Source: Apostichopus japonicus (Eukaryota > Echinodermata > Holothuroidea > Aspidochirotida > Stichopodidae). Taken from it: a DNA stretch of 64,000 bases. Shown here piece by piece: positions 12,022-22,499 of the stretch (position 1 is the stretch's first letter; the number at the start of each line of letters is the position of its first letter). The stretch covers positions 16,967,418-17,031,417 of the forward strand of contig NC_092570.1 of assembly GCF_037975245.1 (NCBI RefSeq). Direction: 5' to 3'. Both the position numbers and the translations under genes were made by a program. Below the pieces are notes generated by a model. The model was not told the DNA's origin and did no database searches. It saw only the letters and a list, made by a program, of their open reading frames with translations.

Positions 12022-15000
12022 AACGCCGCCAACGTCTGGTAGTGTAAAACCTGTCTCGAAACCAACTGGAGGAGGGTAGGGGAGGTAGATGGGGGACGGG
12101 TACAGATTAACTCTAAATCAGGAGGCAGACACCAAAGTTGTATGTTTAATAAAAGTATAATTTCTCATCTCGTTCTACATCTACAGCGTATAATACACAA
12201 TATTTACATTTGCCCAATATAACGTACTGGGGTCGGGCACAACCCAAGGATACGGAGGCATAACACTGGGGCTGCGCAAGGGTCGGGCAGTCTAAACGTC
12301 GGCAATCCACCGGTGTCGGGCAGCACAGGCTTCGGGCATTCCGCTTGACTCGAGCAGCGCAGGTGTCGGGCAATCCGCTGGACTCGGGCAGCGCAGGTGT
12401 CGGGCAATCCGCTGGACTCGGGCAGCGCAGGTGTCGGGCAATCCGCTGGACTCGGGCAGCGCAGGTGTCGGCAATCCGCTGGACTCGGGCAGCGCAGAGA
12501 TGCGGGCACTCTTAAATGCTTTAACACATTTGTTTGGACTTAGCAAATATCAAAGGCTTGACCACGAGCCCCCGGAAGGAAAGTTCCTCGTCTTGCACTC
12601 GACCGACTCTCCGACTCACTCATTTACGAAAGAACCCTTCACTAAATACCCCGGAAATAACCCCCGTATACACACGTCCGTATCTAAACTGTAAAAAAAG
12701 GCTTAGACCAATCAGGGACTACCTGTATATAACTACGATGAGTTGCGACCAATGGGATCGACTCACACACCCACCGCCGTGCCTGCCTATGCCAGTCACG
12801 GGAATACATCGATATAGCAAAATTACGTAATCAGTTCCTGTTCCGGATAAACATCTCTCGTTACCTCCGCGGAGCGCAACAGATGTAACCCCTGAGGGAA
12901 CGAAACGTATCTCACTAAGGAAAAGTCGTAGCTTTCCGCTACAATATATATATATATATATATCAGGTCAGGTCAGGTCAGGTCTTACCTGCTACTGATA
13001 ACCTATCAAACCAGTACCACCTGTATTAGGGTCGAGCTGTCAGCGACTAAACTGTCAACCCCACCTTTTTCCTGGAGGAATCAAGTGAGGAGGGTGGCTG
13101 GACACCCTGATGGAATTAAAAACAAGATCCATTTGTACAAGGGCGGACGAGCTCAATCTTGGGAGCCAACGGCCATCTAGCAAAAGCTGTTCATTTTGTA
13201 CAGTATTCTCCTACTCACTGCCTTGTGAGTGCTACGGATAGCGTAAGGCTAAGGGAATTAACCCTGACAGAAAATTTGGAGTGGAGCCCCGTAGACGGTC
13301 TGAATTGTCATTGGCAACCTTTCCGGCAACTCCTGCAACCATCCCAATGCCAGACGTACTGCTCTGCTTTCCTCTGGAGTACATTGGTGAGGTCAAGAGG
13401 GGGGAACTTGAAGCATAAGATTTACCTTGGGCAACTCAGGATCCCCATATGAACTGCCCAGGCTTTGCGTCATGGAGAGGACACTTCATCCTTGTGCTAG
13501 CAACACAAGGGCACAACACGGAAGACAGCAGTTACGGGTCATAAGTCAATTCTCAATTGTCGTAGAGATGGACGCCACGGGTTGTCTTCGTCGGTGGGAG
13601 GAGTCATTGTAACTCCAATGATCAGCTACCGCCCGCCAAAACTGGGCAGCCCCCAGCCAGTAAGGTGCTGATCCGACACGGGCTACATGCTTCTTTGGGT
13701 GCAAGGGGCTTAGGGTGCTAAGCACCTGAACTGTGGACCGAAATACCTACGTTCCCAGCAACACAAGAAGAAATTTTAAGAAACTTCCAGCACTTCGTCT
13801 GGCAAGCTGGAATGTTAGAACTATGACGCCAGGCACTTCAGAAGATCTCCAGAACATCAACGACATCCGAAAACAGCCGCCATTGATGCTGAGCTTTGCA
13901 GACTGAATATAGACATTGCTGCCCTACAAGAGACAAGACTTGCAGATGATGGGTCAGTACAAGAAAAGGATTACACATTCTTTTGGAAAGGGAAAGCCAA
14001 GGAAGAGAGACGTGAACATGGAGTTGGATTTGCAGTAAAGTCATCCCTACTGCCTATGACAAAACCTCTCGTTGGTGGAACAGAGCGCTTGCTATCTCTC
14101 CGCATAAACACCAGTAAGGGCATAGTTAACCTGGTGGCTGCATATGCTCCAACTCTCGCTGCCAGTCCTGATGTGAAGAACAAATTCTACAGTAAACTCG
14201 ATGAGCTCATTGGTCAACTCCCAGAATCGGAAGACCTCTACCTGCTAGGTGACTTCAATGCAAGAGTCGGTGCTGAACATGATTCCTGGCCCACATGCGT
14301 CGGTCACCATGGAGTAGGAAAGATCAATGAAAATGGTCAAAGACTTCTGGAACTCTGTTGCAACAGGAACTTGTGCATTACAAACACCTACTTTCAGCAC
14401 AAAGAAAAACATAAAGTGTCCTGGATGCACCCACGCTCACACCAGTGGCATCAGCTTGACCTGATCATCACTAGAAGAAGTCGCATTGGAGATATGCATA
14501 CAACCCGCAGCTACCATAGCGCTGACTGTGATACCGACCACGCTCTAGTCATCAGCAAAGTGTACTGCAGCCCAAAAGGATACATCATGCCAAACCAAGA
14601 GGTCTCCCAAAGATCAACACTGCCTGTACTGCGGATACTGTAAAAACCCACAAATTCAACGCATCTATGAAGAACTTTGGTCCTGCTCTTCCTGATGAAA
14701 CTGCAGAATCAAGATGGTGTCAGCTTAGCTCCTTCATCTACCAGTCAGCCATTGATGCTTTTGGGAGGAAGAAAAGACAAAACACCGACTGGTATGATCC
14801 CAACTTGAAAGTTATTGAACCTGCAACAACAGCCAAGAGACAGGCTCTTATAAGATGGAAGCAATATCCAAGTGCCAAGACCTTGAGTGCCCTTAGGAAA
14901 TCTAGGGCTGAGAGTCAGAGGATTGCCAGGAAATGTGCTAATGATTATTGGACTCAGCTGAGCACCTCCATCGAACAGGCCTCCACTAGTGGCAACATCG

Positions 15001-16996
15001 GGGCCATGTATGAAGGAATCAGGTAGGCAACTGGGCCAGCTGTAAAGAAGTCAGCACCCCTGAAGACAAAATCAGGTGAGATCATCACTGACCCAAACAA
15101 GCAGATGGACAGATGGGTGGAGCATTACCTTGAGTTATACTCAACAGAGAACACGGTCTCCGAAGATGCCATCAACTGCATCCCTGTCCTACCAGTACTA
15201 GAGAACCTAGACAAGGAGCCTACAATGATTGAGCTTGAAAAAGCTATTGATGCACTATCCAGCGGCAAAGCTCCAGGAAATGATGCCATTCCACCGGAGG
15301 TCATCAAAGAAGGAAAAGCTACACTTCTACCCCATCTCCATGAGCTTATCTGCCTCTGCTGGAGAGAAGGACAGGTACCACAAGGCATGCGTGATGCCAA
15401 GATAGTGACCCTCTTCAAGAACAAGGGTGACAGGAGCGATTGCAATAATTATCGTGGAATATCCCTCCTCAGTATTGTTGGCAAGGTGTTCGCACGTGTG
15501 GTCCTAGCTAGACTTCAGGTGCTAGCTGACAGGGTGTATCCAGAATCCCAGTGTGGCTTCAGATCAGGAAGGTCCACTATCGACATGATTTTCTCTGTGA
15601 GACAGCTCCAAGAAAAGTGCAGGGAACAGCAACAACCACTATTCCTAGCTCTCGTCGACCTTACCAAGGCTTTTGATCTTGTTAGCCGCAGTGGACTCTT
15701 CAAGCTGCTGCAGAGGATAGGATGTCCTTCGACACTCCTCAGCATCATCATGTCCTTCCATACAAACATGAAGAGCACAGTCATCTTCAATGGCAGCACC
15801 TCCAAACCCTTTGAGACCAAAAGTGGAGTTAAGCAGGGCTGCGTGCTTGCGCCAACCCTGTTCGGAATATTCTTCTCTCTGCTTCTGTCGTATGCCTTCC
15901 AGACCTCTACTGATGGGATCTATATCCACACCAGGCACGATGGCAAACTGTTAAACCTAGCCCGTCTGCGAGCCAAGACCAAGATCACTCGTGTTCTGAT
16001 CAGGGAGTTGCTGTTTGCTGATGATGCAGCTTTTACCAGCCACACCGAAGAGGGACTCCAGCATCTTATGGACTGCTTCTCCCAGGCATGCAGAGAATTT
16101 GGCTTAACCATCAGCATAAAGAAAACAGAGGTCATGGCACAGAACACTTCATCTATTCCAGCAATCAGGATCCTTGACGCCACACTTGTAGTAGTGGACA
16201 ACTTCAAATATCTGGGCTCTCTGATGTCAAGCAACTTGTCCCTGGATGGTGAGATCAACGGGCGCATTGGAGAAGCAGCCACAGTGATGTCTAAACTCAA
16301 CACCAGAGTCTGGACGAATAAGAACCTGACGCTGCACACCAAGCTCAAAGTCTACCAAGCATGTGTTCTCAGTACGCTTCTCTATGGCAGCGAGACTTGG
16401 ACAACATATACCAGGCAAGAACACCGACTAAATGCTTTCCATCTCAGATGCCTCCGCAAGATCATGGGCCACACATGGGAGGACAAGGTCACCAACAACG
16501 ATGTTCTGTGCAAGGCTAGGTCAACATCAATCTATGCAATGCTCAGTGAACGTCGGCTACGCTGGCTTGGACACGTCTCCCGTATGGACAAAGGACGCAT
16601 CCCAAAGGACCTACTGTATGGTCAGTTGGAGTGTGGCACAAGATCCACAGGTCGCCCACAGCTCAGATTCAAGGACTTGTGCAAAAGGATCTCCTGTCAG
16701 CCCACATTGACATCAACACCTGGGAAGACATAATAGTAGATCGCCCCTCCTGGAGAAATGAAGTGAAACAGGGAATAGATAGAGCAGAGCAAGACAGAAG
16801 AGAGCAACAAGACCTCAAGCGCCAAAGAAGGAAGGAATCTAGCTCTAGCTCAAAAGAAGATACCATCCATGTCTGCATTGACTGTGCTAAGGACTGCCAC
16901 TCAAGGATAGGCCTGTACAGCCACCGCAGACGCTGCTCGAAAGTAACGGAACGCAATCCATCGTCTGCACAGACGGACGGAGGCCAATGAAGATGA

Positions 16997-17073
<77 letters not shown>

Positions 17074-19660
17074 AAGTAAATGAATAAAGAATAACACACC
17101 AGAAAAATTCCACTTCACGGCGAAGGTAGGAATCGAATCCCCGAACCTCTTTTACGAACCGAAGTCCGTACCACTCGACTACAGGAATTCTGCTGGCCCG
17201 GTATTTGGTGAGGGTGTCCGCGTACAGAGCGGCAGGCCCGGGTTCGAATCGCGGATCTTTCTCACTTATATAGTATATGAAACTGTCTAAAAAGACAGAT
17301 ATGATGTCATTTACCTTCCATGGTGACGTTGAACATCACGATGAAAGGCACTGTTTCTTTTTGTAATTTCCTCCTGAATTCCTGCAAGAGAATATGACGG
17401 TACTTTGTCAGTCTTTGCTTTTGTAGCCTCTCAGACTGCAGATAACTCATGCAATCCCCACTCCACCCGTCCAATTGTGCACATAGGTGCTTTCTCCTTC
17501 CATTAACCAACCCCCCCCCCTCCCCTTGCCCTAAAAGCTGGACAGTCATAATGATTACATTGCATTTATGTATACCTGTTAAATGGAAGGGAAAAAAACA
17601 GATTTGAGTTTTTGTAAGTTAAAAACAAAGATTTGGTGTTTAATATAAACAACATTCTCATTCTGTGTAAACAATATGGCATGCGATCAGGAGTAGCAAG
17701 TGACCGAGCGATATGGAAGAACAACAAGAACGCTGAAAATTTACTTTAAAAAAACGTGATAACGTTCGTTTCGCCGCTACGACAAAGATATCGTATGGAA
17801 GAGCTTTTGAAGCCTGTTGCTATTTGGTTTCAATATGAACATACCATGGTAAACTTACACTTTAATAACCCAAACTTGCTCTGCTGCGCTTACTCACCAG
17901 CATTACAAGGTTGCCACCTCTGATGATCTCCAAAATGGATTCAACTGTGCTTTTTTTATTTAACTGGATTTGATTCACCGAAATTAACTCATCTTTTTCT
18001 CTGTGAATTAAAATGAAGACCATCATTGCATTCGTCTGCTTCATGAATATCCATTCACCGTTACGTTCAATTAGCAATACTATATATTATAGTTACCAAT
18101 GGGAAACTATTAGTGTAAAGCTAACATATATGGTATGTACGTATATGATATGTGCGTATACGGTATATGGTATGTACGAATATGGCATGTACGTAGGCCT
18201 ATATGGAATGCACGTATATGGTATGTACGTAAATGGTTTGTACGTATATGGTATGTACGTATATGGTGTGTTCATATATGGATATATGTAGTACGTATAT
18301 GTTATGTATGTTTATGGTATGTAAGAATATGATAAGTACGTATATGGTATGTACGTAAATGGTTTGTACGTATATGTACGTATATATTATGCAAGTATTT
18401 GTTATGTACGTATATGTTATGTACGACTATCGTATGTACGCATATGGTATGTATTCATATGGTATGTACGTATAGGCCTATGGAATATTATAAATTAAAA
18501 AAATTGCAGACAAAGATTTTGTAAATATGCTTTCCTACAAATTGCGTTTAGTTAATTTGCCACATCTGAGGAGTACCATTTGCTTCCCCTTCATGGTAGG
18601 TGACTGTAAAAAGCAATAAGTTGCATAAGTACAGCATAAGTAGGCTACACTTCAATCACACCAGGAATCATGAAATTAAGAAACCTGCAAATTTTAGTCC
18701 ATGAAATATGAAACCATCATATTGGAATTATTTATATGGAATTAAACTTTCATTAACTGGATAGAAGCAGCCGATTGGTTGTTAACAGCCCTGACAAGAG
18801 GGGAGTTTGGTCAATTGGGGTGACTGCATCCCCCCGGGACCCACGGTCACAATGTAGAGAAGACCGGTCATATAAGACATATAAGCAGTGCCAAAAGAGA
18901 CATAATTGTCCTCCAGGCCTGATCTGGTTATTGGCAGGCTCGTAGCCAAGGGGGGGGGGGGGCGAAGGGGGCAGCCGCCCCCCCCCCCTTGAGCAAATTT
19001 TAAAAAAATAATGTTTTTTATGATATTGCTAGTAATTTCAAAGACAAAATGCTAAGATGCAACTTACAAGGCCTGGGAAGTGCCATTTCCAGCGATCTGG
19101 AAGGCATTTTCAGCCCAAATTTTCTTGTACGCTTCGCGCCAATCATGGTGGCGCTACGCTTAGATGGTTTGCAATACCGTATCTACGCCTCAGATAGTTT
19201 GCCTACATTTTCGCCCTCCCTTGGCAAATTCCTGGCTACGCGCCTGGTTATTGACACCCCTATTTACGTAAATCTTTAAGTTGGTTGAAATATCGATTAT
19301 TTTTGGATATTACACAAATTTATGACCACCTTCAAATGCAGCTTTGAGAACCTAAATGTATTTCATTTCTTTCTGAAAGTAAAAAAAAACTGGTTGATTA
19401 CAGTAAGTACTCATAACTAAAGTACGAATTTAGAACTATTTTTATTATGACGACAGAGGAATGGGAATTCACAAGATTCACCTTATTCCAGCGGAGTGAA
19501 CAATTCCTCCATCAGTCACTTCCTCAAAGACAAATCTACGATTCCGTCGTCCCTTTGACTTGATGATCAGGGTAGCTCCGTATCTGACTAGTTCCTCCGG
19601 TTTAGTTGGATGGACACCTCGCAGTGAACCCCTTCTGTCACCTTTGGATATCTTGGAATT
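7598..19660 (-). CDS. Multi-exon gene: PDZ-like domain, Cys region, beta-trefoil-like C-terminus
   Basis: Eight minus-strand exons have AG acceptors, mostly strong GT donors (GTAAGT, GTGAGT, GTACGT), no internal stops and matching phases at all seven junctions: 19482-19660, 17898-18000, 17315-17381, 11380-11649, 9995-10171, 9247-9371, 8757-8847, 7598-7719. Together they code for about 377 residues. The first two carry a PDZ-like segment ([18 protein letters not shown] then [16 protein letters not shown], followed by [11 protein letters not shown]). The middle exon adds four cysteines. The last exons ([19 protein letters not shown], then [17 protein letters not shown]) look like beta-strands of a beta-trefoil, which is only a guess. 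No signal peptide or start codon was found, so the 5' end is missing. I do not recognise the whole protein. One intron (11650-17314) contains a LINE, a solo LTR and SINE pieces. Confidence 0.6.
8757..8847 (-). CDS. Exon of the PDZ-like gene
   Basis: 91 bp, acceptor TTTCGCACCCAG and donor GTACGT, starting in phase 0 and leaving one base. It codes for [20 protein letters not shown] plus [10 protein letters not shown]. The frame stays open past the donor to 8725, but the donor and the phase match to the next exon favour splicing. Confidence 0.6.
9247..9371 (-). CDS. Exon of the PDZ-like gene
   Basis: 125 bp between an acceptor (GCTCGTCAG after a T run) and a GTAAGT donor. It has two leading bases, then 41 codons including [18 protein letters not shown] and [13 protein letters not shown]. 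It ends in phase 0, as required by the next exon. Confidence 0.65.
9995..10171 (-). CDS. Probable exon of the PDZ-like gene
   Basis: Acceptor TTTTGTTTCCAG, start in phase 1, 58 codons ([18 protein letters not shown] early, [13 protein letters not shown] later) and a leftover base. The donor GTAGAA is weak. A later GTAACA would break the phase to the next exon, so the earlier site is preferred. Skipping this exon would also keep the frame, because the flanking exons share phase 1. Confidence 0.45.
10815..11085 (+). repeat. Purine-rich tract in intron
   Basis: About 270 bp of G/A-dominated plus strand (AAAGGAAAGGAAGAGAGAT and similar), within an intron of the PDZ-like gene. The open frames read from the other strand are low-complexity serine/phenylalanine runs and not genes. 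Confidence 0.6.
11380..11649 (-). CDS. Exon of the PDZ-like gene, cysteine-containing
   Basis: 270 bp with acceptor TAATTCGCAG and donor GTAAGT, open throughout. The product (89 whole codons) includes [20 protein letters not shown] and [20 protein letters not shown], with four cysteines, and ends [13 protein letters not shown]. There is no in-frame ATG near its start, so it is an internal exon. Confidence 0.65.
11912..12018. repeat. (TA)n microsatellite
   Basis: Nearly pure TA/TATG tract that directly abuts the left end of the solo LTR candidate. Confidence 0.95.
12019..12943 (+). mobile_element. Candidate solo LTR, 925 bp
   Basis: The segment starts TGTAACGCC, ends GCTACA (TG...CA with short inverted ends TGTA/TACA) and sits between two TA tracts, as if inserted into one. 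Near 12706 CCAAT is followed by TATATAA at 12726, a promoter layout that suggests the plus orientation. It contains AATAAA near 12150 and a 34-bp tandem repeat. No second copy or coding region lies nearby, so a solo LTR is the simplest reading. The family is unknown. Confidence 0.5.
12345..12500. repeat. 34-bp tandem repeat inside the LTR candidate
   Basis: About four and a half copies of AGGTGTCGGGCAATCCGCTG plus GACTCGGGCAGCGC, with repeat starts at 12361, 12395, 12429 and 12463. Because 34 is not a multiple of three, all minus-strand frames stay open and give repetitive peptides. These are not genes. Confidence 0.9.
12944..12963. repeat. (TA)n between solo LTR and LINE
   Basis: Short TA tract separating the solo LTR candidate from the 5' end of the next LINE. 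Confidence 0.9.
12964..17000 (+). mobile_element. Near full-length APE-type LINE, decayed
   Basis: The element appears to start with the tandem GGTCAGGTCAGGTCAGG at the edge of a TA tract and to end about 10 bp after its last stop codon in GATGATGAT, followed by a long TA tract. It has a long 5' leader (12964-13790), an AP-type endonuclease, a reverse transcriptase and a C-terminal zinc finger. It lies in the sense direction of the plus strand, inside a minus-strand intron. The 5' boundary is inferred. The clade is unsure: an RTE-like endonuclease, but the C-terminal finger is more like other groups. Confidence 0.75.
13795..16990 (+). pseudogene. LINE endonuclease/reverse transcriptase polyprotein, broken
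   Basis: The frame begins near [11 protein letters not shown] at 13795. The endonuclease part shows [24 protein letters not shown] and the terminal DTDHALV. The RT part shows [54 protein letters not shown] and FADDAAF. The C-terminus has a C-x2-C-x12-H-x3-C finger (about 16874-16935). It is disrupted at least four times: a frameshift near 13873, another between about 14580 and 14650, a TAG at 15024-15026 within an open frame, and a frameshift near 16695. The final stop is TGA at 16988. It cannot make a full protein. Confidence 0.9.
17000..17070. repeat. (TA)n after the LINE
   Basis: About 70 bp of TA directly following the LINE's GATGATGAT end. Confidence 0.95.
17100..17262. mobile_element. 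Two tRNA-like modules, head to head
   Basis: On the minus strand a tRNA-like unit (17112-17190) has TAGTCGAGTGGTACGG as box A and GGGGATTCGATTCCTACC around box B. On the plus strand a second unit ends in GGGTTCGAATCGCGG (near 17240). They are probably remnants of SINEs rather than working tRNA genes, since acceptor stems do not close well by eye. Confidence 0.5.
17315..17381 (-). CDS. Exon of the PDZ-like gene
   Basis: 67 bp with acceptor ATTCTCTTGCAG and donor GTAAAT, phase 0 in and one base out. It codes for [18 protein letters not shown] and VTMEG. It follows the PDZ-like segment. The next exon is 5.7 kb away across the transposon-filled intron. Confidence 0.6.
17898..18000 (-). CDS. Exon of the PDZ-like gene, second half of the PDZ fold
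   Basis: 103 bp with acceptor TTTTAATTCACAG and donor GTGAGT. One leading base completes AGA from the previous exon. The product [20 protein letters not shown] followed by [13 protein letters not shown] matches the D-L-x-V-N and alpha-helix part of PDZ domains. Confidence 0.65.
18120..18475. repeat. ~15-bp minisatellite TATATGGTATGTACG
   Basis: Roughly 20 imperfect units of TATATGGTATGTACG, in the intron between 17898-18000 and 19482-19660. Both strands give repetitive peptides (YGMYV on plus, YIPYT on minus). These are not genes. Confidence 0.9.
18935..19246. mobile_element. Non-autonomous hAT-like element, 312 bp
   Basis: The ends are inverted: CAGGCTCGTAGCCAAGG on the left and CCTGGCTACGCGCCTG on the right. 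The flanks GTTATTGG (18927-18934) and GTTATTGA (19247-19254) match 7 of 8 bases, fitting the 8-bp target duplications of hAT transposons. It has a G-run, a C-run and a GGCCTGGGAAGTGCCATTTCC segment shared with 33195, 34345, 39575 and 40150. No transposase is encoded. Confidence 0.75.
19482..19660 (-). CDS. Exon of the PDZ-like gene, first half of the PDZ fold
   Basis: The donor GTGAATC leaves two bases (AG) that complete an arginine codon with the next exon. The product includes [20 protein letters not shown] and [19 protein letters not shown]. The acceptor may be CTCTAG at 19661-19662 (phase 0) or an AG ending at 19642 (phase 1). The second would fit the candidate upstream exon at 20848. Confidence 0.6.
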
Positions 19661-19914
19661 CTAGAGTCGTATATAGAAAGCAGTGAAGATTATATTCAAA
19701 TACATAAACAAATCTACAGTCAGAATACAAAACATGTGCACAAGGACACACACACACATAATCCTTTTTGATCCCTACTTCAAAATGGCATGTCCCATCC
19801 CATCATAATGTGCCACTCTGTATCAAATTAATATCTTGTTTTCAGCCAACAGAAATTCATGCTTTGCTATCAGAAGCAAAGAAACACGATTAGAGGTATA
19901 GCTATAGATTTCCT

Positions 19915-20060
19915 AGGAGTGCTAGCTCAGTGGTTAACGCCGGTGCCTTCCAATCATAAGGTCCCCGGTTCGAGTCACTTCAAGATTAATGTATGTCGTC
20001 CAGTTACAGAGTTGTTGACAATTCAATATCATGGACAAACTGCGAACCCTATCCAAAAGT
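19915..20060 (+). mobile_element. tRNA-derived SINE fragment
   Basis: Box A-like TAGCTCAGTGGTTAACGCCGG (from 19923) and box B GGTTCGAGTCA (from 19968) are spaced as in a tRNA. The unit is followed by a short non-tRNA body with no clear tail. It lies upstream of the PDZ-like exon at 19482. Confidence 0.6.
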
Positions 20061-20847
20061 ACTTTGAAAGGCTTCTTTGTGAACACATATAATATGTGAA
20101 CAAAAAATACAATAGATCAGGGCCACCTGAACTATTGTATTAATGTCAAATTAATCGTTAAATTAATCGTGACCGCCTGTATGCATTTGTCTCTCTAAGT
20201 ATGAATAGCTCTCATCAGTTCGCATGCTTCATGAGTCATCTGCATCTGCGTGTTAATGCCACACCTTAATGCAAATTAACGAGGTTGACACATTTGTGTA
20301 GGCCTACGTTATCGGTCTAGTATGCAGATATATGGGGTTCTGCAGACGAAAAGTTGTGTCTCACACACTTTCCTCTTGATCCAAGGGATCCTCTTGATCC
20401 GAAATAAAATGACGATAAAATGAAGCCAACGACTATGAATAGTGTCTCTCTTTTGGGGGGGGGGGGGCATCTTGTTCTTCCATAAGTTGAATTGTTGGGG
20501 AAGTTGTAAGTACTTAGGTCTATTCTATACTACCTAATATCAGTATTCAAAGAACAACTACAGACAGGAAGGTCAACTATATAGGCTCAAATGGCCGGCC
20601 ATATTAGTGCCAAAAGTGTACTCTCGTTATCAAAACTCTTCCTGGATGCCTTTCTTGAGACTGCATGTTAACGAGTACAAGAGGGATACGGAGAAGAACT
20701 TGACTCAGGAAATTGTTATTGATGGCGAAAGAACTATGACGAAAGACACTTTCTCTGTTTCTACCACGAAAAAAAAATTGCAAGCTAAGATTGTAAATAC
20801 TATTTTCTTTACCAGAAATAAGTTGAGTATGGTCATATTTAACTTAC

Positions 20848-20910
20848 CGATATTCCCATTTTTAGTAGCCGATATGCCGTAGTAGTTATCCAGCAAGCAA
20901 TGTCTTTCTT
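20848..20910 (-). CDS. Candidate upstream exon of the PDZ-like gene
   Basis: A strong GTAAGT donor ends an open stretch reading ERHCLLDNYYGISATKNGNI in one frame. The acceptor is unclear, and a second GTGAGT lies only ~20 bp further upstream. Joining to 19482-19641 keeps the frame. Upper boundary approximate. Confidence 0.35.
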
Positions 20911-21164
20911 CAACGATTACTCACCGCAAACTAAACAGATTCTGCTCGCGTTCACAATTTTCAAGGTACGCAAATAATTACCACATGATACTAAACATGT
21001 TAAATATAGAGCAATAGTTCAATAGTTCGAGTGGTTACCACGAGCAACCGATACAAAACAAGAAAGTATCAATCTTTGTTTAATATCACCAATACCGGAT
21101 ACTACAACGTATGTATGACCTGGGCGATAGCGTCTTGCGTGAGTGACCGTGAGATGGTGTTTGT

Positions 21165-21167
<3 letters not shown>

Positions 21168-21243
<76 letters not shown>

Positions 21244-21244
21244 C

Positions 21245-21281
<37 letters not shown>

Positions 21282-21290
21282 TAAATATAT
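21168..21290. repeat. (TA)n microsatellite
   Basis: About 120 bp of TA, broken by ACA near 21243 and a G near 21263. Confidence 0.95.
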
Positions 21291-21722
21291 AACAGATATT
21301 TAAAATTGTAATGCGGGTTTGAAGTGGGCCAAAGGTGTAATATTTTCAGGTTTATTTAAGCGTTAAAAACATATTTGATTAAACGACCATTTTCCTTTCC
21401 CCACTGTTCACAAACAGGCAAACTACTCTTTCTTTATTCTACATTCAATATTTTCGAAGAAATGATATACAGCAAATTTCGTACTCATACAACATATTTT
21501 TAGAAGTAAAGGTTACATGAATGCATTTTTCTATCAACTATTTTTTTTTTAATTCCTTTCTATCCCCTCAGACTGCGTTTTAAGGTAATTTTTTGTTAAA
21601 AGAAAATACAAGTTCATTTGGCTCATTCTGATTTCTTGTCAGTTTTGTGCAGAGAGTAAAATCAAGACAACTTCATCAAGACAACAAGATCCGTATATGT
21701 GAACTTCCAACTCGCATCGAAA

Positions 21723-22090
21723 AACTATGATAACTAAATAACTAATTATGATAACTAACTAACTAAATAACTAACTATGGTAACTAACTAACTATGATAA
21801 CTAACTATGATAACTAACTATGATAACTAACTATGATAACTAACTATGATAACTAACTAACTATGATAACTAACTAACTATGATAACTAACTATGATAAC
21901 TAACATAACTAACTAACTATGATAACTAACTAACAATGATAACTAACTATGATTACTAACTAACTATGATAACTAACTAACTATGATAACTTACTAACTA
22001 TGATAACTAAGATAGCTAACTAACTATGATAACTAACTTACTAACTATGGTAACTAACTAAATATGATAACTAACTATGATAACTAACTC
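21723..22090. repeat. Minisatellite TATGATAACTAAC
   Basis: Over 20 imperfect 13-17 bp units built from ACTATGATAACTA with variable extra AACT. No coding potential. Confidence 0.95.
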
Positions 22091-22499
22091 TCACAAATGA
22101 ACATGTAATTTTTCGCTATGGCATGTCGTTAGTTCCTCACGTCAAAATATTTCGGGCTTTCTGTCTTTCTGTTTATCAGACGAGATTTTGCTATACAATT
22201 CAAATACACAGTTTGTATATTAATATCTTTCCCTCTGTAGCTATTGTCGTGTCATAATGTTGAGTATATATATAAACTTCGTTAAGTCATTTATAGCCCA
22301 AATCTGGCTGTGAACCTACCCCCCAGCCCACCATCCCCTCCCTCTGCGGCACTGCGGTTATGTGGCACATTTCCCAATTTTATGACAAGACCTCACAAGT
22401 GCCCTTTTCATAAATAGTATCGTCGGTTGTAAAATAAATTACCCCTTTTCAATTTTGTATATTCAAAAAGTACCCTTTTGGTTTGTAAAAAATAAACTC

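Noticed and set aside
12146-12546. Overlapping cysteine/proline-rich minus-strand frames
   Set aside because: They arise from the 34-bp tandem repeat, which is open in all frames.
15105-16733. LINE reverse transcriptase as an intact host gene
   Set aside because: The flanking frames, endonuclease and finger show it is part of a decayed LINE with several breaks.
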